From: Cudoniella acicularis
Lineage: Eukaryota > Ascomycota > Leotiomycetes > Helotiales > Helotiaceae
Assembly (NCBI GenBank): GCA_013054445.1
Contig: JAAMPI010001215.1
Coordinates: 1-17,694, forward strand
DNA length: 17,694 nt
Reading direction: 5' to 3'
Of the stretch, positions 1-7,996 are shown one piece after another (the stretch's first letter is position 1; every line of letters begins with the position of its first letter). Position numbers and translations under genes: made by a program. Below the pieces are notes generated by a model that had not been told where the DNA came from, searched no databases, and was given only the letters and a program-made list of their open reading frames with translations.

Positions 1-20
1 TATGTAATATTTATGTATAC

Positions 21-145
21 GGGTACCCGCGGGTACCTATATAGGAGTAAGAGAAACTATACCCACCCGTGGGTACTACCCATCCGCGGGTGGGTAGTAC
101 CCGTGGTGGGTAGCCCGCGGGTAATGGGTACTACCCACTACCCAT
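21..145. repeat. GGGTA/TACCC palindromic simple repeat
   Basis: This is a dense array of GGGTA and TACCC pentamers in both orientations, joined by CGCGGG and CTA spacers. The best fold is a hairpin in which 61-82 pairs almost perfectly with 91-111 around the loop TCCGCGGG. The segment 124-145 is a second, partly self-complementary unit, and GGGTACCCGCGGGTACC at 21-37 is a third. It ends abruptly against transposase coding sequence around 146-155. It is a local low-complexity expansion, not an ordered tandem array of one unit. It is not telomeric TTAGGG. Confidence 0.85.
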
Positions 146-155
146 CACGCAGCCT

Positions 156-461
156 ATGCAGGATGGGGCTCCTGGGCATGCTACAGGCGATACAATTGAG
201 GACCTAAGGGAGTGGGGCATAATTGTGATATTCTGGCCACCTTTTTCACCTGAATTAAACCCTATTGAAGGGGTGTGGCATATCATGAAGAACTACCTTC
301 AAGATAACTACCCAGAAGTTATGAGTTATAACCAGCTAAGGGCAGCAGTTAAGGATGCATAGGAGGAGGTGGGCCAGTTTGAGTTTGAGGCCTTGATTCA
401 GAGTATGAAAGCACGCTGCTAAGCTGTAATTGATGCAGATGGCCTATTTACTAAATATTAA
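156..461 (+). pseudogene. Tc1-like DD34E transposase, 3' remnant with stops
   Basis: Only the C-terminal part of a Tc1/mariner-superfamily transposase (DDE_3-type catalytic domain) remains. The frame opens with MQDGAPGH, the segment holding the second catalytic Asp. Thirty-four residues later it reaches FSPELNPIE, which holds the third catalytic residue, a Glu, so this is the DD34E class. The frame is then cut by TAG at 360-362 (expected Trp in DAWEE) and TAA at 420-422 (expected Gln after MKARC). It still reads through family-like sequence to a final TAA at 459-461 after GLFTKY. The N-terminal helix-turn-helix region and first Asp are missing; the GGGTA repeat stands in their place. Both stops are explained by C-to-T changes at CpA (one on each strand), as expected from repeat-induced point mutation. 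The element cannot encode an active transposase. Confidence 0.9.
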
Positions 462-579
462 ACACTTAAAAATAATAAAAACGCGTCTGGCTTGGTGTTT
501 TGGTGTTGTAAGACCTACTACCTTATTAGGATAAGCGTATTGGTACAGGGGATAGCCCCTGCTAGTGCTCTAACAATAC

Positions 580-786
580 TTAACCGTTGTACCTCTGTAG
601 ATTTTGTAGCCCTTCACTCTTCAATGTCTCTAGAAGTGCTGCACGTGTCGGTGTTCCAGAACATTTCCTTTCTGGGTTTATTGGTTTCAAAACGTGCATA
701 TTTGTTGGATCCTCGTTCAAGATTTCTTGGAGGGTAGCATTCGGAGTCGTTCCTGCTTTCTGGTTAGTCCGGCCGGCAACAACAAA
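580..786 (-). other. Unrecognised open frame, possible gene fragment
   Basis: On the minus strand a 68-codon open stretch runs from just after a TGA (787-789) to a TAA (580-582). Its composition is protein-like, with segments such as NEDPTNMHVLKPINPERK and PTRAALLETLKSEG. The frame continues upstream of the TGA for about 17 codons before it meets another stop. There is no ATG at the head of the open frame. I do not recognise the family. It could be the end of a decayed gene or of another mobile element next to the transposase relic, or simply chance. Confidence 0.25.
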
Positions 787-1508
787 TCACTGATAAGATA
801 CTCCGTATTTCGTATCAATTTGCGAATCCGATGCGGGGTTAAAAAATGTGCCCCTGCAGCATCAGCCGAGCCACATGTCCACCTGGCTAGCTTCTCCGAA
901 ATGGCATAAATGGCGTTCCATTTCTCCGAATTTGGGATAATTGGTACCGTTTGAGTGGTGCAGAGCGCACGCCTTACAGAACCTTTATTGATTTTTTTTC
1001 TAGCTGTGCATATATCGTGTCTTAGCTCAGGGACTAGATCCTAGGATAGAACACTCTTTTGTTATGTATGCTCCGATGGAGTACTTGCCAACCCTTGTAA
1101 GTGGAGCTATTCCCTGAGTTTCTTTCTTCTCCGAGAGAAGTCCTACTCCGGTAGCGTAATATTGCGCGCTCGCAACTCATAAGAATCTATCTAATATTAC
1201 GAGCAACTTTTTTTTATGTAGATCTTTTATATAGGTATACTTGAATATAGAGGTAAATTAGCCATTATAAGGAAGGATTTTTAGAAGATTTCTATTTTTG
1301 ATAATTTTTTTTTTCATTAGTCATGTATATTATTTCGAAAATGCGTATTCATCTACTACATATAACCCACGACCAAATTTTCATAGGCCTGTTCGGAAAA
1401 CTTCCGAAGAACCTTGCCAAACTTCGGAAATTCCTCTAATAGGCTAATTTCAACCAGATAATATTGCCCCTCTGTCCCGCTACTTTCAATGCACAAAAGA
1501 AAAGGTCC
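787..1508. other. Intergenic, no gene seen
   Basis: AT-rich DNA with several poly-T runs (about 990, 1209 and 1308) and no credible coding frame. It contains a short hairpin at 1392-1408 (TTCGGAA, loop AAC, TTCCGAA), with another TTCGGAA at 1433-1439. One TACTCCGTA motif is at 799-807. The right-hand part must hold the carboxylesterase promoter, but I see no clear TATA box. Confidence 0.5.
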
Positions 1509-1634
1509 ATGGTTGGGATTGCTTGCGAGTGTTTCAAGAATACAAAAATTGGACGAAGCCCCTCACACGACGACCTATTAACAAGAAGATCGGCCCTGGC
1601 AGCCTCACCGTCGCTTGTTCTCTCGCTGCGATGA
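1509..1634 (+). promoter_or_regulatory. Overlapping upstream ORF of the carboxylesterase gene
   Basis: An ATG in a favourable context (TCCATGG) opens a 41-codon reading frame in a different frame from the main gene. Its TGA (1632-1634) overlaps the main ATG (1631-1633) as ATGA. If the transcript starts upstream of 1509, ribosomes would meet this uORF first and would have to reinitiate or leaky-scan to make the esterase. The arrangement is visible in the sequence; its use depends on the transcription start, which I cannot determine. Confidence 0.4.
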
Positions 1635-3611
1635 TCTCAATCTTCATAATTTGTCTGTCATTAGCAGCTTTTACCTTTGCTGTACCTCTGCAGATCGATT
1701 TGGGTTACTCCATCTACAAAGGTGTTGCGAATTCCACTACAGGATTAACTACCTTCAAAGGGTATGATTTAAGCTCACCCCCCTCCCCCACCTTGCACCA
1801 CCGATATTAACAAATGTAGAATCCGCTATGCGGCACCTCCGTTAGGTTCCCTGCGATGGCAAGCACCTCAAAACCCAACTGTAAATCGTACCAATGTAAT
1901 CGATGCAGCGAATTTTGGGCCAGCTTGCCCAAATAGCCCCCTCAGCTTGGGGTCTTTAGGATCCGTTGGCGCAATTATTGGAGATGAAGACTGCTTAAAT
2001 CTCAACGTGTATGCGCCATCGTCTATTCCTTCCACTGGTTTGCCTGTTCTGGTTTATATTCATGGCGGTGGATACGGCGCAGGAAATGGGCAACTGGACA
2101 TGACATCAATCATTAATGCCAACGGAAATTCATTCATTGCTGTTGCGATACAGTACAGGGTACAAAGCCTTACTCTTACATTGAGCTATTTGCTAACATT
2201 TTTCAAGCTCGGCGCTTTTGGGTTTTTATCGTCTGCCCTTGTAAAATCCAGCGGAGTTCTCAATGCAGGAATTCTCGACCAAAACTTTGCCTTACATTGG
2301 GTTCAGAATTATATCCATCTTTTTGGTGGAGACCCGAACCAAGTTACTATCTCCGGAGACTCAGCAGGCGGTGGATCTGTCATGCTCCACGACATGGCTT
2401 ATGGAGGCACCCTTGGAGACTCCCTTTTTGTGAATGTAATTCAGTTTCAAACCCTCCATTTTACGGATAACAGTAGAGCTGACCTGTTCTAGTCAATTTC
2501 AGCCTCCCCCTATTTACCCATGCCGTACAACTATGGAGATTCCGTACCGACCCAGTTCTTTAATACTTTTGCAGCAGCAGCAGGATGCCCCACCACAGCC
2601 ACAACCACAATGGCCTGTTTGCGAGCACAAAACACCACTACGTTGCAGCAAGCGGCCTTTTCAGTGGCTGGAGAATATGGTACCTGGGCCTTTCCACCTG
2701 TAACCGATGGGACGTACATTCAACAACGTCCAAGCCAGGCATTGTTACAAAAGAAAGTCAACGGCAAAAGACATCTCACCAGTGTAAGAAAATGCCCTCG
2801 AATACAAAAGAAAATTTCCGCTAATAGATCAAAGAATTGTGCAAATGAGGGGAATCTGTTCGTGCCAACGATCGCCTCGCAAAGCGACTTGGCTGCATGG
2901 ATCAATCTGACATACCCGCTGTTTACAGCCAGTGATAAAGCAACACTTCAAAGTCTCTACCCTGTCACTATTTCTTATCAGGAAACTGCCTATGTAAAGC
3001 CCCCCCTTAGTCGAACCAGGGCCTGTTTATTAATCTGACAACCAGGAAATCTATGGTGAAACAATCATCATTTGCCCAAGTTATTGGCTAGCAGAAGCAT
3101 ATTCGGCGAAACCCACACTCGAGGGCTACAAATCCCAATACTCCGTTCCGCTTGCGCTCCATGCCACCGACGTGCCTGCATATTTCGGGTCGCCGACTGT
3201 GAACCAAGGGCCCGACTTCGTGAAGGCTCTTCAGAGTTCGTCCCCATTCTCTTTTTCTAAGACAAAGCACTGACAAGTTCTCCCTTTTTAGCAATTTGGG
3301 GAAATTTCATCACGAACAACAACCCTTCAATCACCAACGCGCTTGCAAACGGCGCTTCTTCTTCGAATCCGAATGCACGAAATCCGATCTCATCGTGGCC
3401 ACTATACTCTAGCACTACCCCGAATATGATCAATTTGAACGAAACTGGAGGCGTAGCGGCCAATGTAACGACATTCGGAATTGTAACTATCGAGTACATT
3501 GAGCCGGGACTGTTGAATAATTTTACCCTGGTTAATGCGGCTGCTTTCGATAATAGAAGGGGTGCAAGATGTGATTTCTGGAGGCAAGTGGGGGCCGATG
3601 TTCCCGAATAG
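1631..3611 (+). CDS. Secreted type-B carboxylesterase/lipase, seven exons
   Basis: Predicted exons are 1631-1761, 1820-2159, 2208-2435, 2493-2783, 2835-2993, 3046-3235 and 3292-3611, giving 552 residues; introns are 48-58 bp. The protein belongs to the carboxylesterase type B family (alpha/beta-hydrolase, COesterase) and should hydrolyse carboxylic esters outside the cell. A signal peptide (MISIFIICLSLAAFTFA) is followed by FKGIRYAAPP (split by intron 1), EDCLNLN with its disulfide Cys at about 102, the oxyanion loop HGGGY at 125-129, the nucleophile elbow GDSAGG with Ser209, ANEG with probable acid Glu335, and LHATD with probable His422. The C-terminus RGARCDFWR...VPE is typical. The triad is complete, so the gene looks functional. 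The ATG at 1631 is chosen because it begins the signal peptide. Donor 5 (GTAAAG) and donor 6 (GTTCGT) are weak; the join at about residue 383 removes a loop usual in relatives. True substrate is unknown. Confidence 0.92.
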
Positions 3612-3804
3612 ATGGGCAAATTTTTGAGTTTTAGGCATTATCTTCTCATATAAAATGAGTTTTTGTGAAGAGCTGTTTCAGAACCAGGAGTTTTAAGAAA
3701 GCATAAACAGGCATTGTGAATCATTCATCCAAGCTTGATTTAAAACTAGAGGGTCGTTTGGTCTGGAGGCCGGAATCAACCACCCACTATAGCCAGCAGT
3801 CATC

Positions 3805-4299
3805 TCAACCAGTTGCAGGCCTCTGCATTACCGACCTGTCGCCTTGACGCCAAATAGTCTTCGCCGTCGTTTTCTGAATCTTCCAAACTCCATCACTCTT
3901 ATCCTTCCCAACATCGACATAGTAATTACTAGCCCCTAAATACTTCGGGCCCTCTGGGTCCTGGCCTTCCCCCGGCCGACAATGCTGCGCCAACACGTAG
4001 GCAGTGAGGGCTGCAGTAGAAGCCCCATCCTTGACCTCCACACGCACATTGCTGACTGTATGAGTGGTGTCCATGGGCCCTACGGCATCGAGGAATTGTG
4101 TGCGGATAGTGTCGAGGCCGCTGACGACCTTCCCGTTAAATTCGAAGACGACATCTTGTCCGCTGAAAGCGGAATTGAAGATTGTAATATCGTTGTTATC
4201 GAAGCCTATGATGGCCCGATATAGTGCATCGGTGATGGCTTCGCGCTCGGTGAGGGAAGTGAGGGCGTGAGGAAGAGTCGGAAGAGTCGGAAGAGACAT
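3805..4299 (-). CDS. SnoaL-like (NTF2-fold) protein
   Basis: An intronless gene for 164 residues. The start is the ATG at 4299-4297 in a strong context (CCAGCCATGT); the frame runs a few codons further upstream but only from a non-ATG codon. After a short Pro/Thr/Leu-rich head comes a SnoaL_4-like domain: the helix LTEREAITDALYRAIIGFD, then DVVFEFNGKVVSG, a central TTHTVSNVRVEV strand and the C-terminal strands YYVDVGKDKSDGVWKIQKTT. There is no signal peptide or membrane segment, so it is probably cytosolic. The fold is shared by polyketide cyclases, scytalone dehydratase-like enzymes and non-enzymatic proteins, and the substrate cannot be read from sequence. It converges with the carboxylesterase gene with under 200 bp between stops. 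No biosynthetic genes flank it. Confidence 0.85.
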   Translation of the reverse strand: MSLPTLPTLPHALTSLTEREAITDALYRAIIGFDNNDITIFNSAFSGQDVVFEFNGKVVSGLDTIRTQFLDAVGPMDTTHTVSNVRVEVKDGASTAALTAYVLAQHCRPGEGQDPEGPKYLGASNYYVDVGKDKSDGVWKIQKTTAKTIWRQGDRSVMQRPATG

Positions 4300-4403
4300 G
4301 GCTGGCAAACAGTGCAAAACTGGAGGAATTCTTTTGCGTTCGGTTTTGTGTATTGCGCTTTCTTGATGCTTTTTGCGGCCTGAAACTTGTAGATAATCCG
4401 AAT

Positions 4404-4410
4404 GTTTATA
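4404..4410 (-). promoter_or_regulatory. Candidate TATA box of the SnoaL-like gene
   Basis: TATAAAC on the minus strand, about 105 bp upstream of the chosen ATG. This is a plausible spacing for a fungal core promoter. It is a match to the consensus only. Confidence 0.4.
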
Positions 4411-4623
4411 CTTATCGAGATATCAGAGAAACTTGCAATATGTCGGGTTTCGACTTTAATATCGCCTATATCCGTTTATCCCCTATGTCCATTTGGTGCC
4501 GAATCTTGTAAACTGGCTGTGCCCTACCTATAGCAATTGCAAATTATTATGTAAGGATAGAAACTATCCGTCCATTCATCAAACTTGAGTTTAACTCCCG
4601 TCCCAAGCACTGTGATTTAGCGC

Positions 4624-4797
4624 ATCTGGCATTTTTTAAGAAAAACACTTCAAAATAATTTATATTAAACTTCGATTTAAGGTAGAGTAAAATAACCAGA
4701 GGTATAGATTATCATAACGGTTTCCTAGCTACTTCACTGTTTTAATGTATGTAGTTAGTATTGTTCATTAAATTATTTTGAAGTGATTTTGCCAGAT
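4624..4797. mobile_element. MITE-like inverted-repeat element
   Basis: A perfect 17-bp inverted repeat, CACTTCAAAATAATTTA at 4646-4662 and its complement at 4769-4785, encloses 106 bp of AT-rich DNA without a coding frame. Just outside lies a second pair, ATCTGGC at 4624-4630 and GCCAGAT at 4791-4797. The left spacer between the two arms is 10 nt longer than the right one. Size and structure fit a miniature inverted-repeat transposable element. I could not define a target-site duplication and there is no second full copy in the window, so the class is unassigned. Confidence 0.55.
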
Positions 4798-5091
4798 TAC
4801 GGTGAGTGAGATAATACTACCAATGCTACACAGGCCACCACAATATGAGAACACATTAAGGACTAGCGGCTATGAGCCTTCAATGGAGCGTGTCAATTAT
4901 TGTTTTCTCTTTTAAAAACTTGGAAGACGATGAGTTCTCTATCTTCCGTCCTGAACTCCCCGGATTATTTTATCCCTATCCCATGTTCAGGAAGAACCCC
5001 CTTCGAAATGTTCCACCAACTTGCTCCTCTGGAGAGGATACATCGCGTCCTAGACTAGTAGCATGACCTCCATATTCTATTATTCATAGAA

Positions 5092-5668
5092 TCATTGAGG
5101 ATTTCCGTCGCAACGTGGATTTCCGTTTATGTTGCTGAATCCGTCATCTGAATCAAGTGAACAGTAATTAGCAAAATGCATTATTGTAAAAAAGTAAGAT
5201 AAATAAGCAACTCACCAAGATGTATTGGAGTGAGCATTAACACTGAAGCATCGACATCGGATGTACAATATGTAGGCATGTAATCATTTTTCGAGCCTCC
5301 CTGGAATTGGAAATTACAATTGTGCAAGAGATCGAAAGGGCCATTGGTGCTATTGCGCCACTATATCCTTGTTAACAGGGCGGTTTTTTTTTGCCAGTGC
5401 CGGCGAGACGGAGTATATGAAGACTTACCCAAACATTTCCATCTTTATCCCTGCCCAAGCAGTCATCAAGTGTCGTTTGTCCATTTACCACTTTACCGCT
5501 GTAATCCGGACACGAAAGTAGTAGTTCTGTTTTCTGTTGACCATCTAAGGCTGTATATTGTTGGAACACGGGATCAACAACAACACATGTGTCTAACAGA
5601 CCACCTGCAGCAGTAAGAGTGGCACTTGTGACCAGAACTCCCAAAAGCTGGATTTTGAAAAAGTGCAT
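5092..5668 (-). CDS. Small secreted CVNH-like lectin-type protein A
   Basis: Predicted exons are 5668-5429, 5360-5216 and 5147-5092 (146 residues), with donors GTAAGT and GTGAGT and two 68-bp introns of phase 0 and phase 1. The ATG sits in CCGCCATGC. Residues 1-21 form a signal peptide. The rest fits the cyanovirin-N homology (CVNH) pattern: first half ending LDDCLGRDKDGNVW (67-80), then FDLLHNC, MPTYC and the closing LDDGFSNINGNPRC (128-141). Cys28, 53, 70, 95, 112 and 141 are spaced for disulfides. CVNH domains bind carbohydrates in some members, so an extracellular lectin role is likely but unproven. The closing motif is spread over an exon join, which supports the splicing. The paralog at 7062-7608 has the same exon plan. 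Confidence 0.85.
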
Positions 5669-5791
5669 GGCGGATAGAAAGCTTGTGGATCTTCGACTCA
5701 GATTTGGAAGGATGAAAAGTAAGCGGGAGGTGTTTGTGTCTTGAAAAGAATTTTAGTGGCGATTGCTATTATTTTATTTGAAATGCTTAGA

Positions 5792-5797
5792 TTTATA
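5792..5797 (-). promoter_or_regulatory. Candidate TATA box of CVNH-like gene A
   Basis: AGATATAAAT on the minus strand places TATAAA about 125 bp upstream of the ATG. The paralogous gene has AGATATAAAA at nearly the same distance, so the element was probably inherited with the duplication. Confidence 0.5.
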
Positions 5798-7061
5798 TCT
5801 TTTCAGCGAAGTGAAAGTCATTTGGCTTAGAGTTTACCAAACCCGTATCCGATGAACACCCTTGTTGTTTCTAAATCCATATTGTGGCTATATGATTATC
5901 GTGTTAGCTCTTGATATGCTCGGAATAGGCTCTCTTTGGCTCTCCAACAATTACCGCATTCCACGGACTTGAATTCACGTAGTCGGACTTTCATATCGTC
6001 AACGTGGTGGCGGTGATGCTATGATCATTGGATTCGGAGTATTGAATCAACCTCTGAGCCACCATGTATTGCCATGCCCGAACGGATAGTCAGGCGTGCT
6101 GTAATTATGTGGCAGCCTCGTAGTGGTCCGACTTGTTGGTCACTGTCATCAATGTAATCCCACGAAGCCTCAAATTCCCACTGAATTCGTGGTGACTTGA
6201 TATTTATTGAACATGCAAATTACTTGTTAGCTTTCTAGTTCTTCCTCAGAAATTAGGTAACGACTAGTATATCGCGCTTTAAATCCCCTATAAATTTTTC
6301 GAGAATAAAAGATGTTAATTTGAAAATATCAGACCTTTATTTTCCAGGCCCAAGAAAAGTCAATTCCTGCATTCCTCCTACCCCAGGAGTTCGGGTTCGC
6401 AGACAAGGTCCACCATCGGACCACCGACATCACCAACCAACCGACCAACGAAGCAGGCAGTGCACAAGGTCAGCCCCAGGGTTCCCTCTGAAACCACAAG
6501 AGAAGCCAATGTCGCGTCATGATGACGTATAAAATATTCATAAAGCAATATCTATGCAATGTCTTCGACCCTTTGGCGTCGTCTTGAAAAAAGGCGCAAA
6601 ATATAGTTTCTAGTCTGCCCAGCTTTAAAGTGATTATTCAGTGACTTTCAGTTGCTCAGCCGTCAGGTCAGAAAGAGCCCTAGTTTAAGGCTTGGTAGAA
6701 AGACCCGTGAGTTGTCTGGCTGTGCCGGTTTGCCACTGACTATGAAGGGTCGAAACACATGATCACTGCGCAACCCCCTCCTGTGCTTTTCAAAATGAGC
6801 CCTTTAAGCAAATTTCAAACAATCCCAATCCTGCTTCAATGGAAATTTGATTAATACAAATTAAGGAAGAAGAAAAGGGTGACGGAAAATTGGTATCATT
6901 TATTTATAGTGGCTGTCTGAACCCAATTTGAACTCCAATGAAAATACCCGGCGACCTCATTCAGTCCTCCTTCTCATTCCCAATTTTTGTACTCGGGAGC
7001 CAGGACTGTGGAACCCCAAATTGTCCCACCTCTCTTTTGTTTAAAAGCCCTACTCCGTACA
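5798..7061. other. Intergenic between the CVNH-like paralogs, no gene seen
   Basis: No frame here looks coding and I found no third CVNH copy or relic. Points of note are a 13-bp palindrome CGTCATGATGACG at 6515-6527 and a CCAACCAACC/GGCAGTGCACAA patch near 6434-6470 that resembles sequence at 7980-8015. The open frame at 6320-6532 has low-complexity, histidine- and proline-rich content and I do not treat it as a gene. Confidence 0.5.
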
Positions 7062-7608
7062 TTAAGAGGGGGCATCACATTGGAATATGCCATTCACATT
7101 TGTCATCCTCTGATCTAACACAACAAGCAACCATTAACCAACTGATCTCCAAGTTTTCTTAGAAGTAAGTATTTTGCTTACCGAAGTATATTTCCGAAAA
7201 TACGTCTGGACTGTTTTCCATATAACAGTCACAGTCCATCCACGCCTCAGATATCAGATTGCACGTGCAACTTCTGTTCCAAAATAAATCAACTGGGTGT
7301 TGCTTCAGATCGTTACGCCACTGCACCGTTGTAAGTATATTTGGTCAGAATGCAGCCATATCAGTGAGAATGGGTATGAGGAAGGCTACCCTGACATATC
7401 CATCAATATCCACACCCAAGCAGGAGTTAAGATCCATCTCTGCCCATGTGAAGGCTCCAGTCCCATTGTCGCACCACATCGAGAGTGTAATCAAATTATT
7501 AGTAGGGTTTGTCTCGAGATCGAGACGGTTGCAGGTGCTGAGAATGCCTCCCCCAAAGGCAAAAGTGGCATGTATGACCAAAATAATTAAGATTTTGAAG
7601 AAAAACAT
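7062..7608 (-). CDS. Small secreted CVNH-like lectin-type protein B
   Basis: Predicted exons are 7608-7390, 7320-7182 and 7114-7062 (136 residues), with introns of 69 and 67 bp in phases 0 and 1 as in paralog A. The true ATG is at 7608; the frame opens slightly earlier without an ATG. Residues 1-18 are a signal peptide. MDLNSCLGVDIDGYVR (58-73), WRND at the start of exon 2 and TNVNGIFQC (124-132) align with the matching CVNH motifs of A. The six Cys of A are kept and two are added, giving CTC (91-93) and CDC (103-105). Outside these anchors the two proteins are very different, so the duplication is old or the pair evolves fast. Donor 1 (GTAGCC) is weak, so the end of exon 1 is the least certain point. 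Likely an extracellular carbohydrate-binding protein; ligand unknown. Confidence 0.8.
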
Positions 7609-7720
7609 GATTGATATTGTTTCCAAGAAGTGGGAGAAGAAGCGTGTGTTCGGGTTGTTTTGAAGACGGGATTCTTGAGAATTTTAATTTTAGGGTTTGC
7701 TTGATTCTCGAAATATCGAC

Positions 7721-7727
7721 TTTTATA
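7721..7727 (-). promoter_or_regulatory. Candidate TATA box of CVNH-like gene B
   Basis: TATAAAA on the minus strand, in the context GAGATATAAAAG, about 115 bp upstream of the ATG. It parallels the AGATATAAAT box of the paralog. Confidence 0.5.
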
Positions 7728-7782
7728 TCTCAAAGACAATACATAAGACTTTGTGGTCAACAGTCTGCCTAGGAACACGAGG

Positions 7783-7996
7783 CCGGTTGGTTGGTTGGCT
7801 CACGCTCAGTTTGGTCTCAACGTAGAGTCGTGGACCATTTGAGTGGCTTGAAAGTCTCACACAAACTTCCTAGCCGCCACATAGAGCGATTGTGGCAGTA
7901 TACTAAACCACTCACTAGAAGCAGTAGAGTATTTTATTTGGTCCATGGAAAATCCCGTCCGCGAATTTGCGTCAGCGAACCAACCAACCAACCCGG
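7783..7996. repeat. Imperfect inverted repeat around about 165 bp
   Basis: The left arm at 7783-7805 (CCGGTTGGTTGGTTGG then CTCACGC) faces a near-complementary right arm at 7969-7996 (GCGTCAGCGAACC then AACCAACCAACCCGG). They differ by a small indel and one extra repeat unit. The CCAA/TTGG core is a simple tetramer, so part of the match may come from low complexity. It lies just upstream of the promoter of CVNH-like gene B. A small transposon relic is possible, but no target-site duplication is evident. Confidence 0.4.

Noticed and set aside
1..150. Telomere or subtelomere signal
   Set aside because: The repeat unit is GGGTA in both orientations within palindromes, not one-direction TTAGGG.
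461..520. Right terminal inverted repeat of the Tc1-like element
   Set aside because: The sequence after the last stop is AT-rich and loosely resembles the arm of the 4624-4797 element, but the orientation does not match and the left end is missing for comparison.
1523..1630. N-terminal extension of the carboxylesterase
   Set aside because: The frame is open upstream but has no ATG, and the ATG at 1631 begins directly with a signal peptide.
4300..4317. Six extra codons at the N-terminus of the SnoaL-like protein
   Set aside because: That extension starts at TTG, not ATG. The ATG at 4299 has a strong context and is the better start.
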